Source: Spirosomataceae bacterium TFI 002 (GTDB taxonomy: Bacteria > Bacteroidota > Bacteroidia > Cytophagales > Spirosomataceae). From it: DNA of 64,000 nucleotides. The notes beneath the pieces were generated by a model. That model worked only from the letters and a program-made list of their open reading frames with translations, had not been told where the DNA came from and ran no database searches. The stretch's first letter is position 1. Each line of letters starts with the position of its first letter. The stretch spans positions 1,364,001 through 1,428,000 of the forward strand of contig LT907983.1 of NCBI GenBank assembly GCA_900230115.1. Reading direction: 5' to 3'. Positions 17,541-25,237 of the stretch are shown here, in pieces. Made by a program: the position numbers and the translations under genes.

Positions 17541-18527
17541 ATGAAAATAACGGTAGTAGGTGGTGGAAGCTGGGCAACAGCAATAGTTAAGATTTTGAGC
17601 GAAAAAAACCTCAAGATCAAATGGTGGCTACGTAATAAACAAACCGTAGAACATATAAAAAAACACCACCACAACCCACAGTACCTAAGCAGTATAGAGC
17701 TTCATCCATCTAGAGTGAAACCTTATTACAATTTAAAAGAGGCTCTTAAAAATACAGACTGGGTAGTACTAGCAGTACCCGCCGCTTTCTTGAAAGATGC
17801 TCTAAAGGGCCTGACCCCTGAACATTTCGAAGGAAAAAAAATAATCTCTGCTATAAAAGGCATGGAAACCGAAAGCCGTCAACTCATTTCTGACTGGATG
17901 GAGCAACAATACAAAATCCCAATTAGCAGGCAAGGTATCATTGCAGGCCCATGTCATGCTGAAGAAGTTGCTCAAGAAAAACAATCTTATCTTACTATAG
18001 GCTCTTCAAATCCCGAACTGGCTAAAGAATTTGCAGAAGCAATGACTTGTAGATTTGTAAATTGCTCCGTTTCTCCCGATTTACACGGGATAGAATACGC
18101 TGCAGTAATGAAAAACATTATCGCTATTGCTAGTGGAATTGCCCATGGAATGGGAGCTGGTGATAATTTTCAGGCCGTTTTAGTTTCCAATGCCATGCAG
18201 GAAATTAAACGTTTCGTTCAAATCTTATCTCCGGGAGAACGTGACATGAGTGGATCGGCATATTTGGGAGATTTATTAGTAACCTCTTACTCACAATTCA
18301 GCAGAAACAGGACTTTTGGAAATATGCTTGGCAGAGGCTATTCAGTTGCCAATGCACAATTAGAAATGAAAATGATTGCAGAAGGTTATTATGCCGTTAC
18401 TGCAATTCATGGTTTGGCTGAGAAACACGAAATTTCATTACCTATCACCTCTTTTGTATACGCCATCGTGTATAAAAAAATGCCTCCAAAGAAGGCATTT
18501 CAAATATTAAAAAGTCAATTAACTTAA
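17541..18527 (+). CDS. gpsA: Glycerol-3-phosphate dehydrogenase [NAD(P)+]
   Basis: Cytoplasmic enzyme of 328 residues that reduces dihydroxyacetone phosphate to sn-glycerol-3-phosphate for phospholipid synthesis. The N-terminal Rossmann motif is GGGSWATA (about 7-14). Further family blocks are ISAIKGME, the catalytic-region AGPCHAEE and the substrate-binding block AAVMKNIIAIASGIAHGMGAG (the Lys lies in VMKN). ATG 17541 is chosen over the open frame back to 17520, which lies in the terminator tail. Its 3' end overlaps the HIT gene by 4 bases, tail to tail. Confidence 0.93.
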   Translation: MKITVVGGGSWATAIVKILSEKNLKIKWWLRNKQTVEHIKKHHHNPQYLSSIELHPSRVKPYYNLKEALKNTDWVVLAVPAAFLKDALKGLTPEHFEGKKIISAIKGMETESRQLISDWMEQQYKIPISRQGIIAGPCHAEEVAQEKQSYLTIGSSNPELAKEFAEAMTCRFVNCSVSPDLHGIEYAAVMKNIIAIASGIAHGMGAGDNFQAVLVSNAMQEIKRFVQILSPGERDMSGSAYLGDLLVTSYSQFSRNRTFGNMLGRGYSVANAQLEMKMIAEGYYAVTAIHGLAEKHEISLPITSFVYAIVYKKMPPKKAFQILKSQLT

Positions 18528-18913
18528 AGCTCAGCCTTGATTTTGGCAGCTATTTCGGCCAATTCTTCTTGAGTCATTTTTAGTTTTTTCCCAAAATCCA
18601 TGTCAGCCATACTGTTCAATGGAATCAAATGGACATGCGTATGTGGAACTTCTAGACCAATGACCGAAACCCCAATTCGTAAACAAGGATTCGCTTTTTG
18701 GATTGCAGGAGCTATTTTTTTAGCAAAAGCCATTAAGCCCAAGTACAAGTCATCTTCTAAATCAAAAATGTAGTCAACTTCTTTTTTGGGCACTACTAGT
18801 GTGTGACCTTTCGCACAAGGGAAAACATCCAAAAAGGCTAGGAAATTTTCATCCTCAGCTATTTTATGGGAGGGTATTTCACCTGATATGATTTTAGAAA
18901 AAATTGACGCCAT
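18524..18913 (-). CDS. HIT-family nucleotide-binding hydrolase
   Basis: Protein of 129 residues in the histidine triad superfamily (HinT-like), which hydrolyses nucleoside phosphoramidates or dinucleotides. The triad HTHVHL is at 91-96 and the N-terminal SIFSKIISGEIPSHKIAED block is typical of the Hint branch. It is the usual length. greA lies 3 bases upstream on the same strand, so the two form one operon. Confidence 0.94.
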   Translation of the reverse strand: MASIFSKIISGEIPSHKIAEDENFLAFLDVFPCAKGHTLVVPKKEVDYIFDLEDDLYLGLMAFAKKIAPAIQKANPCLRIGVSVIGLEVPHTHVHLIPLNSMADMDFGKKLKMTQEELAEIAAKIKAEL

Positions 18914-18916
18914 GAT

Positions 18917-19390
18917 TTAAATAGCTATATCTATTACTTCTACTTCTACAAGACCAGCAGGAGCTTGAATTTGAGCTTTCTCTCCTACTTTTTTACCCAA
19001 AAGCCCTTTGGCAAATGGAGAATTGATAGAGATTTTACCTTGCTTTAGATCCGCTTCTTCTTCTTGTACTAGCGTATAGACCATTTTGGCATTATTCTTC
19101 AAGTTTTTAATTGTCACCTTGTTCATAAGTGAAACTTGAGAAATATCTATATTAGATTCATCCAAAATACGAGCAGTTGACATTAATGTTTCCAACTTAC
19201 TGATCTCTCCTTCCATTAAGCCCTGAGCATCTTTTGCAGCATCGTACTCTGCATTTTCCGATAAATCACCCTTGTCTCTTGCTTCAGCAATTTGACGAGA
19301 AATGTCTGCCCTACCCTTAGTCTTGAGTTCGTTTAATTTGTTTTTGAGGTTATCGTATCCCTCTTGAGTGTAATATTGAAATTTAGACAT
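18917..19390 (-). CDS. greA: Transcription elongation factor GreA
   Basis: Protein of 157 residues that enters the RNA polymerase secondary channel and triggers cleavage of backtracked RNA. The N-terminal coiled-coil carries the family tip sequence LSENAEYDAAKD (about 49-60) with acidic residues. The C-terminal FKBP-like domain includes ISINSPFAKGLLGKKVGE. The HIT gene follows after 3 bases. The stretch upstream holds a putative small RNA and terminator rather than a clear greA promoter. Confidence 0.96.
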   Translation of the reverse strand: MSKFQYYTQEGYDNLKNKLNELKTKGRADISRQIAEARDKGDLSENAEYDAAKDAQGLMEGEISKLETLMSTARILDESNIDISQVSLMNKVTIKNLKNNAKMVYTLVQEEEADLKQGKISINSPFAKGLLGKKVGEKAQIQAPAGLVEVEVIDIAI

Positions 19391-19440
19391 CTTTATAAAC
19401 TGTTAAATTTTTCACTGTAATTTATCTTTCCATTAAGCAC

Positions 19441-19468
19441 AAAAAAAAAGAACGGCGATTAACCGTTC
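19441..19468 (-). terminator. Rho-independent terminator upstream of greA
   Basis: Minus-strand stem GAACGG/CCGTTC with 7-base loop TTAATCG, followed by nine T. It lies ahead of greA, where no known gene would end, and so points to a separate short transcript from the right. Confidence 0.85.
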
Positions 19469-19556
19469 CTAAAGAGCAAATCTATTGTTCTTAGAAACTA
19501 AGTTCGTCGTTGTGTGCCTGTAAAATGGTTCTTTGGTCTTCCCATTCTTAAAAGTT
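19441..19556 (-). ncRNA. Putative small RNA (about 115 nt) with its own promoter and terminator; may encode a 15-residue peptide
   Basis: The 251-bp gap between greA and fmt holds a complete minus-strand unit: a TACTTTTG promoter box (19563-19570), a predicted start near 19556 and a strong terminator (19441-19468). Inside are a small hairpin CTTAG-TTT-CTAAG (19490-19502) and an AATGG/CCATT pairing near the 5' end. A 15-codon ORF (19498-19545, MGRPKNHFTGTQRRT) begins 11 bases past the predicted start, so a leader peptide is an alternative. I do not recognise the RNA family. Confidence 0.5.
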
Positions 19557-19562
19557 AAGTAA

Positions 19563-19570
19563 CAAAAGTA
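19563..19570 (-). promoter_or_regulatory. Promoter -7 box of the putative small RNA
   Basis: TACTTTTG on the minus strand matches TAnnTTTG. It points towards the terminator at 19441-19468. Confidence 0.55.
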
Positions 19571-19641
19571 CTAATAATTCTAATTTAGTCAACACACAAT
19601 AGGTGCTTAAAAATTCCAAAAGTGTAATTTTACATATCTAA

Positions 19642-20571
19642 ATGACTAAAAAGCATATGCGTATTATTTTCATGGGTACTCCAGACTTCGCAGTGGAAAG
19701 CCTAAAGGCCCTTGTGGAGGGTGGTAAAAATGTAGTTGCAGTGATTACAGCACCAGACAAACCAGCAGGCAGAGGTCAAAAATTACACGAAACTGCAGTG
19801 AAGAAATACGCCGTAAGTAAAGGAATTCCTGTTTTACAACCACCTAAACTCAAAAATCCTGACTTTCTTGAGGAGCTTGCCTCTTACAAAGCAGATTTAC
19901 AAGTTGTTGTGGCGTTTAGAATGTTACCTGAAGTGGTATGGGCAATGCCTCAAAAAGGTACTTTTAACCTACATGGTTCTCTGCTACCTCAATACCGCGG
20001 AGCTGCTCCTATCAATTGGGCCGTTATCAATGGTGAAAAGGAAACAGGAGTCACTACTTTTTTCATTGAAAAAGAAATAGATACAGGTAAAATTATTTTC
20101 AGTGAAAAGACGAAAATTGGCCCAAATGAAAATGCAGGTCAAATACATGACAGACTAATGGAGATTGGCGGGCAATTGGTCCTTAAGACTGCCAATGCAA
20201 TTGAAAATGGAGAATATCCGCAAGAAGACCAAGATGACAGCAAGGCTCTCAAGGCGGCCCCGAAAATATTTAAGGAAGACTGCGAGATAGATTGGAGTAA
20301 AAGTGCTCAAGAGGTGCATAACTTCATTCGAGGCATGTCTCCTTACCCAACCGCATGGACTAAACTCGGTGACAAAAATTTAAAAATATTTGCGACAGAA
20401 ATTGTAGAAGCATTTGACGAAGAGAACCAAAAGGAAACCAACGTATCGTCTGATGGAAAAACATTTATGCAATTCAAATGTAGAACCCATGCAGTCAATA
20501 TCATAGAACTTCAACTAGAAGGGAAAAGAAGAATGAATGTAAAAGACTTTTTGGCTGGGTATAGGTTCTAA
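19642..20571 (+). CDS. fmt: Methionyl-tRNA formyltransferase
   Basis: Enzyme of 309 residues (304 if ATG 19657 is used) that formylates initiator Met-tRNA with 10-formyl-THF. Family features are MGTPDFAVESL at the N terminus, APDKPAGRGQKL, the catalytic FNLHGSLLPQYRGAAPINWA (Asn and His) and EKEIDTGKII with the Asp, plus the C-terminal OB-like domain (APKIFKEDCEIDW, MSPYPTAW). Length is normal. madL follows after 3 bases, so the malonate transporter genes probably share its transcript. Confidence 0.96.
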   Translation: MTKKHMRIIFMGTPDFAVESLKALVEGGKNVVAVITAPDKPAGRGQKLHETAVKKYAVSKGIPVLQPPKLKNPDFLEELASYKADLQVVVAFRMLPEVVWAMPQKGTFNLHGSLLPQYRGAAPINWAVINGEKETGVTTFFIEKEIDTGKIIFSEKTKIGPNENAGQIHDRLMEIGGQLVLKTANAIENGEYPQEDQDDSKALKAAPKIFKEDCEIDWSKSAQEVHNFIRGMSPYPTAWTKLGDKNLKIFATEIVEAFDEENQKETNVSSDGKTFMQFKCRTHAVNIIELQLEGKRRMNVKDFLAGYRF

Positions 20572-20574
20572 AAT

Positions 20575-20931
20575 ATGACAATCTACGGACTTACACTTCT
20601 TTCCTTTTGCTATCTCACTGGTCAACTAGTAGGACAAGCTTTGGGAAAGCTTATCGGAATTGATTCAAATGTAGGTGGCGTAGGCTTTGCAATGCTCCTA
20701 CTTATCATTCTTCACGACCTATTTACCAAGAAAGGTTGGATGGACGAAATCTCTGACCGTGGAATCACTTTTTGGAGCTCAATGTACATTCCTATCATCG
20801 TTGCAATGTCTGCTTCACAGAATGTCAAACAAGCTCTTTCTTCTGGTCTTGTGGCTATTTTGGCTGGTATAATCCCTGTAATAGCTTGTTACTTACTAAT
20901 ACCTACCCTTTCCAAAATGCTCAAAGACTAA
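20575..20931 (+). CDS. madL: Malonate transporter subunit MadL
   Basis: Small membrane protein of 118 residues with four hydrophobic segments. It fits the MadL family: YGLTLLSFCYLTGQLVGQ at the N terminus, the NVGGVGFAMLLLI block, and DRGITFWSSMYIPIIVAMSASQNV. In known systems MadL and MadM together form a sodium-dependent malonate importer. It overlaps madM by one base (TAATG) and follows fmt by 3 bases. Confidence 0.88.
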   Translation: MTIYGLTLLSFCYLTGQLVGQALGKLIGIDSNVGGVGFAMLLLIILHDLFTKKGWMDEISDRGITFWSSMYIPIIVAMSASQNVKQALSSGLVAILAGIIPVIACYLLIPTLSKMLKD

Positions 20932-21689
20932 TGGAGTTACTCATAAAGTTTTTTGAGAAGAATGGCTTGGTAGTAGCTTTTATGGTAACTGGTTTAATAA
21001 TGCTTTTATCAAATATAGTTTCAAGCAAATTATTAAACAAAAAGATCCCTGGTTCGGCAATTGCAATTATTGCTGGCTTGATCTTGGCCTACATAGGTGG
21101 AATTATTACAAATGGAATCAAAGGAATTGCAGATCTACCTTTCTTGTCTGGTTTTAAAGAATTCGGCGGTTCAGTTTTTCGTGATTTTGCCATCACCTCC
21201 ACAGCAGTTGGTGCAAGTTTAGCCTTGATGAAAAAAGCGGGGAAGGCTGGCATAGTCTCATTACTCATTGGCACCACTTTGTCGTTTTTCTTGGGAGTCG
21301 TTATTGGCTTGGCTTTTGGCTTTACGGATGCCGAAAGCTTAACGACCATAGGTGCAGGAGCAATAACCTTTATTGTGGGACCAGTTACAGGTACAGCAGT
21401 AAACGCAAGCTCAGATGTGATCGCATTGAGCATAGCAACTGGGGCTGTAAAAAGCGTAATAGTGACTATTGGAACTCCATTTTTAGCTAAAAGAGTAGGT
21501 CTGGATAACCCATTATCAGCAATGATTTTCGGTGGGTTAATGGGTACCACAAGTGGAGTTGCAGCTGGTTTAGCAGCAACCGATCCAAAGCTTGTACCCT
21601 ATGGTGCCGTAACCGCTACTTTTTGTACAGGATTGGGCTGTTTGCTTTGTCCTTCCGTTTATTATTTAATTGTTGGCTGGTTGGTTTAA
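20931..21689 (+). CDS. madM: Malonate transporter subunit MadM
   Basis: Polytopic protein of 252 residues, the larger subunit of the malonate importer. It has about eight hydrophobic segments and the family blocks IPGSAIAIIAGL, FRDFAITSTAVGAS and GLMGTTSGVAAGLAATDPKLVPYGA. The frame is open upstream to 20772, but that part lies within madL in another frame. ATG 20931, overlapping the madL stop, is the start. It converges with matB with a 2-base gap. Confidence 0.9.
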   Translation: MELLIKFFEKNGLVVAFMVTGLIMLLSNIVSSKLLNKKIPGSAIAIIAGLILAYIGGIITNGIKGIADLPFLSGFKEFGGSVFRDFAITSTAVGASLALMKKAGKAGIVSLLIGTTLSFFLGVVIGLAFGFTDAESLTTIGAGAITFIVGPVTGTAVNASSDVIALSIATGAVKSVIVTIGTPFLAKRVGLDNPLSAMIFGGLMGTTSGVAAGLAATDPKLVPYGAVTATFCTGLGCLLCPSVYYLIVGWLV

Positions 21690-21691
21690 TT

Positions 21692-23158
21692 TCAAAACAT
21701 TCCTTTCAACTGATTTTTGGTCACTTTACCCATTGCGTTGTGAGGCAGATCATCTAAAATAATATATTTACGAGGAATCCTGTATGCGGGCATTTTTAAT
21801 TTAGTCCAATCCGTGAGGACTGATAAATCTATTTCTTCGCCATTGCTAACAATTGCACAAGCGACTAATTCTCCCCACTCATCATCTGGCAAGCCAACAA
21901 CGCCACAATCTTTGATTTGAGGGTGTGTTCGCAGTATTTCTTCTATTTCTAGTGCCGAGATTTTATATCCTCCAGATTTTATAATGTCAATAGAGCTACG
22001 TCCTTTTATTCTCAAGTAGCCTTCATCCCATGTCGCTATATCACCAGTAATAAACCATCCATCTTTGTCAAATGACTTTTCGGTAGCTTCGGGCTTTTGC
22101 CAATACTCTTTAAAAACACCATCTCCTTTGATATAAATCTCACCATCTTGCGTGTCATTTCCTTCGTCATCTACAAGTTTAAGCAATACACCAGGAAGTG
22201 GTTGCCCAATATGTCCTGCTTTTCGTTCACCATTATAAGGGTTGCTCACCGCCATTCCTATCTCGGTCATTCCATATCGTTCCAGAAGCCGCTGACCGCT
22301 CAATTCCTCCCACTTTTCCATTGTGGAAATAGGTAAAGCCGCTGAGCCAGAAACCATCAACCTAAACTCTGACATTCGATTTTTGAGCTCTTTGAGTTCT
22401 CCTTTGCTCAATTTTTCTAAATAGGCAATGAGCTTATAATAGATCGTTGGCACCGCCATAAAAAGCGTAATGGGCTCTTTTTTGAATAGCTCAAAAATAG
22501 CAGCAGGCGAAAATCCATCAGGATAATAAACGGTTGCTCCTACTGACATCGCACAACCCAAAATATTGATAATCCCATGCACATGGTGCAAAGGCAAAAC
22601 ACTCACAATGGCATCTGTAGGCTGCCATTCCCAAGCTTTCACAAGAGTTTCTATTTGCGTCTTAATATTGAAATGAGTAGTTACCACGCCTTTGGGCAGG
22701 CTAGTGGTACCACTAGTATACAATATCATTGCATTTCGGCTAATCGCAACTTGAGGTAAAGCTTTCTGCTCTCCAAAAGTCATCTCTTCTAAAACAATGA
22801 GTTTGAAATCTTTGGCAACTCCTAAACCTTCAAACCTCTCCTTGTACATGGCAGTACAAATCACCACTTCGGTAGCTGAATCGTTTATTGTATATATGAG
22901 TGCATCAGCAGGATGTGCAGGACTCACTGGTACTGCAACACCACCCGCTCTCCAAATCGCCCATTGAACCGAAACATATTCAAAAGAAGGATCGATCAAA
23001 AAAGCAATTCGTTCCTCAGCTAGGTCCATTGACTCACCTAATAGCGAAGAAGCTAAATCTGCTGATTTTTCAAAAAGTTGTGCATATGAATAAGACTGAC
23101 CGTTTGAAACGATGGCAGTTTTGGAAATATCTAATGGCTGATTAAAGATAAATGGCAT
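21692..23158 (-). CDS. matB: Malonyl-CoA synthetase (ANL superfamily, MatB/ACSF3-like)
   Basis: AMP-forming acyl-CoA synthetase of 488 residues. The P-loop is LYTSGTTSLPKGVV, the A5 motif is ERYGMTEIGMA, the A7/A8 motifs are TGDIATWDEG and GRSSIDIIKSGGYKISALEIEE, and the C-terminal catalytic Lys is in GKVTKNQ. The block DIIKSGGYKISALEIE matches the malonyl-CoA synthetase subgroup. The neighbouring madLM genes support malonate as substrate. It would make malonyl-CoA in the cytoplasm. It has its own promoter box just upstream. Confidence 0.87.
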   Translation of the reverse strand: MPFIFNQPLDISKTAIVSNGQSYSYAQLFEKSADLASSLLGESMDLAEERIAFLIDPSFEYVSVQWAIWRAGGVAVPVSPAHPADALIYTINDSATEVVICTAMYKERFEGLGVAKDFKLIVLEEMTFGEQKALPQVAISRNAMILYTSGTTSLPKGVVTTHFNIKTQIETLVKAWEWQPTDAIVSVLPLHHVHGIINILGCAMSVGATVYYPDGFSPAAIFELFKKEPITLFMAVPTIYYKLIAYLEKLSKGELKELKNRMSEFRLMVSGSAALPISTMEKWEELSGQRLLERYGMTEIGMAVSNPYNGERKAGHIGQPLPGVLLKLVDDEGNDTQDGEIYIKGDGVFKEYWQKPEATEKSFDKDGWFITGDIATWDEGYLRIKGRSSIDIIKSGGYKISALEIEEILRTHPQIKDCGVVGLPDDEWGELVACAIVSNGEEIDLSVLTDWTKLKMPAYRIPRKYIILDDLPHNAMGKVTKNQLKGMF

Positions 23159-23182
23159 TCGAATAGGGTTATTTTTTTAACC

Positions 23183-23190
23183 CAAATCTA
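23183..23190 (-). promoter_or_regulatory. Promoter -7 box for matB
   Basis: TAGATTTG on the minus strand fits TAnnTTTG. It lies 24 bases ahead of the matB ATG, between matB and the upstream lipoprotein gene. Confidence 0.5.
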
Positions 23191-23192
23191 CG

Positions 23193-23822
23193 TCACTTCA
23201 ATCGATATGGCAACATTCGACTTAAGTCATTTGTAGATTGTTGAGCAATGGTTTTGGGAGTATCCATTTGACTAGTTGGCCTCTTGTTTACACTTTGAGT
23301 CCATATCACCTGAGAAGATGCCGCATCTATGATCGAAAGTTTTGTGGTCGTACCATTGTTCATTCCACCCATCATCATTCCTGAATAATCAACTTCAACC
23401 ATGCTATCGCCAAACAAAACTGCATCAACTTCTAAGATGTCTGCAATTGTTCTCATATCCGTTTCAAAAAGTCTTTGGAAACTGATACCACTCGACTCAA
23501 GAAGCTTATTTGTACGTGTAAAGTCTTGTATTATTTTTTCCATTTTCCCTTTTTCAACCATTTTGGCCAAAGAGATAAACATCGCTTGCTGCATGTCTAA
23601 GCCAGCTACTCTTTCTTGTTCTTGCCAATAAACTGCATTTTTAGTTCTTCGTCCCGAGGCCATTTTCATGGTTTCATTAAATGACACTTTAAAGGGTAGA
23701 ATTGCTATTGTCCTATGGCTTTGAGTTATTCCACTTATATTTTCGGCAACAAAACCCTTGTTACTCGCACACGAAGAGAGAAGAAAAGTAAGAAAAATAA
23801 TAACAACTGGACTTTTAAACAT
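23193..23822 (-). CDS. CsgG-like/DUF799-like lipoprotein
   Basis: Lipoprotein of 209 residues; the lipobox LLSSC gives Cys18. The mature part has the strand-helix pattern of CsgG-like lipoproteins: TIAILPFKVSF near the start, then long helices (QQAMFISLAKMVEKG), DILEVDAVLFGDSMVEVDYSG, and KLSIIDAASSQVIWTQSVNK, typical of proteins that describe an activity reporting on complex assembly at the outer membrane. No partner operon of curli type is present. The function is unknown. Confidence 0.65.
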   Translation of the reverse strand: MFKSPVVIIFLTFLLSSCASNKGFVAENISGITQSHRTIAILPFKVSFNETMKMASGRRTKNAVYWQEQERVAGLDMQQAMFISLAKMVEKGKMEKIIQDFTRTNKLLESSGISFQRLFETDMRTIADILEVDAVLFGDSMVEVDYSGMMMGGMNNGTTTKLSIIDAASSQVIWTQSVNKRPTSQMDTPKTIAQQSTNDLSRMLPYRLK

Positions 23823-24024
23823 AGGTTTTAAGAATTGATATTGAAATAACGAAAATAGATTTAAAATAGATATATAAGATGCAAAAATGCACTTATTCCA
23901 ATTCTCTAATTACATGCCAGCAGTGGATTAGAGTTCTACCGATTATTTTCAATATCAAACCTAAATATAGAAAGGCTCAAGCTCGACCTTTTAACTTCTC
24001 AATTTCAAAATCTATATTTCTCAT

Positions 24025-24032
24025 TACCTTTG
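24025..24032 (+). promoter_or_regulatory. Promoter -7 box for fabD
   Basis: TACCTTTG matches TAnnTTTG and lies 25 bases ahead of the fabD ATG. The 235 bases between the divergent lipoprotein gene and fabD show no other element. Confidence 0.6.
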
Positions 24033-24057
24033 CGGCAACAAATAACATGAATCAAAT

Positions 24058-24939
24058 ATGAAAGCAATAGTATTTCCCGGTCAAGGAGCTCAATTCAGTG
24101 GAATGGGTAAAGATTTATACGAAAACAACGCCGAAGCTAAAGTTCTTTTCGATAAAGCAAATGAAATATTGGGATTTGAAATCACTAAAGTGATGTTTGA
24201 AGGCAGTGCAGAAGACTTACAACAGACTAATGTGACACAACCAGCTGTATTTTTACATTCGGTTATACTAGCCTTAACAAGCTCAGACCTTAACCCAAAA
24301 ATGGTTGCAGGTCACAGCCTTGGAGAATTCTCTGCCTTGGTAGCTGCTGGTGCATTATCTTTTGAGGATGGCCTCAGGTTAGTAGCAAAAAGAGCAGATG
24401 CAATGCAAAAAGCTTGCGAAATCAATCCATCTACTATGGCAGCAGTTTTACGCCTTGATGATGAAGTAGTAGAAAAAATATGTGCGGAAATAAGTGCGGA
24501 AGGACAAGTAGTTGTTCCTGCAAATTATAACTGCCCAGGACAATTAGTTATCTCTGGAAGTAACGAAGGTATTGATATCGCATGCGAAAGAATGCTTGCT
24601 GCTGGAGCCAAAAGGGCTCTAAAACTTGCAGTTGGTGGTGCATTCCACAGTCCATTAATGGAGCCTGCACGAGAAGAATTGGCAGCCGCGATTGAAAACA
24701 CAACTTTCAATTCTCCTAAATGCCCTATTTATCAAAACGTAAATGCAGAGCCAAGCAGTGATGTAGCTGTAATCAAAGCCAACCTAATTGCTCAACTTAC
24801 TGCACCTGTAAGATGGACACAAAGTGTCAATAAAATGGTAATTGATGGAGCAAGTGAATTCGTAGAATGTGGTCCGGGCAAGGTTCTTCAAGGTTTGGTT
24901 TCAAAAATCAATTCTGAAGTAGCCACTTCAGGCGTTTAA
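24058..24939 (+). CDS. fabD: Malonyl-CoA:ACP transacylase
   Basis: Enzyme of 293 residues that moves malonyl from CoA to acyl carrier protein for fatty-acid synthesis. It has GQGAQFSGMG at 8-17, the nucleophile Ser87 in GHSLGEF, His197 in GGAFHSPLM and the C-terminal VECGPGKVLQGL. Length is typical. Its substrate is the product expected of the nearby matB, which links malonate uptake to lipid synthesis. Confidence 0.96.
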   Translation: MKAIVFPGQGAQFSGMGKDLYENNAEAKVLFDKANEILGFEITKVMFEGSAEDLQQTNVTQPAVFLHSVILALTSSDLNPKMVAGHSLGEFSALVAAGALSFEDGLRLVAKRADAMQKACEINPSTMAAVLRLDDEVVEKICAEISAEGQVVVPANYNCPGQLVISGSNEGIDIACERMLAAGAKRALKLAVGGAFHSPLMEPAREELAAAIENTTFNSPKCPIYQNVNAEPSSDVAVIKANLIAQLTAPVRWTQSVNKMVIDGASEFVECGPGKVLQGLVSKINSEVATSGV

Positions 24940-25003
24940 AGGGCGATTTGAAATTTTTTTAGTTTTTTTTCGCACTTCGTTTGCTCATTACAAATAGAGA
25001 CTT

Positions 25004-25011
25004 TAATTTTG
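25004..25011 (+). promoter_or_regulatory. Promoter of tRNA-Gln
   Basis: TAATTTTG fits TAnnTTTG, with a TTTG at 24979-24982 about 21 bases upstream as a possible -33 element. The tRNA begins 16 bases downstream. Confidence 0.65.
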
Positions 25012-25027
25012 CAGCCGCAATAGGGAT

Positions 25028-25098
25028 TGACCCATGGTGTAATGGTAGCACTACAGTTTTTGGTACTGTCTGTCTAGGTTCGAGTCCTGGTGGGTCAA
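25028..25098 (+). tRNA. tRNA-Gln(UUG)
   Basis: 71-nt tRNA. Acceptor TGACCCA pairs with TGGGTCA, discriminator A. The anticodon stem ACAGT/ACTGT encloses loop TTTTGGT with anticodon TTG. T-loop GTTCGAGTC and D-loop TAATGGTA are present. CCA is not encoded. Confidence 0.96.
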
Positions 25099-25102
25099 CT
25101 TG

Positions 25103-25140
25103 AAAATCGTGATCAGTTTACTGGTCGCGATTTTTGCTTT
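25103..25140 (+). terminator. Rho-independent terminator of tRNA-Gln
   Basis: 12-bp stem AATCGTGATCAG/CTGGTCGCGATT (two wobbles), loop TTTA, followed by TTTGCTTTTT. It begins 4 bases after the tRNA 3' end. Confidence 0.9.
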
Positions 25141-25237
25141 TTATGGGCATTATAATTGCACAATACCAAGCAATTACATAATTATCAATTCCTAGTACTT
25201 TTTAAAAGGCTACTCGCCCTTTCAAATAAAGAAATAA

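Noticed and set aside
21089-21550. 153-residue minus-strand ORF opposite madM
   Set aside because: It mirrors the hydrophobic madM frame and has no independent features.
23879-24061. 60-residue plus-strand ORF ahead of fabD
   Set aside because: It lacks a signal, family features or promoter, and it runs over the fabD promoter and start.
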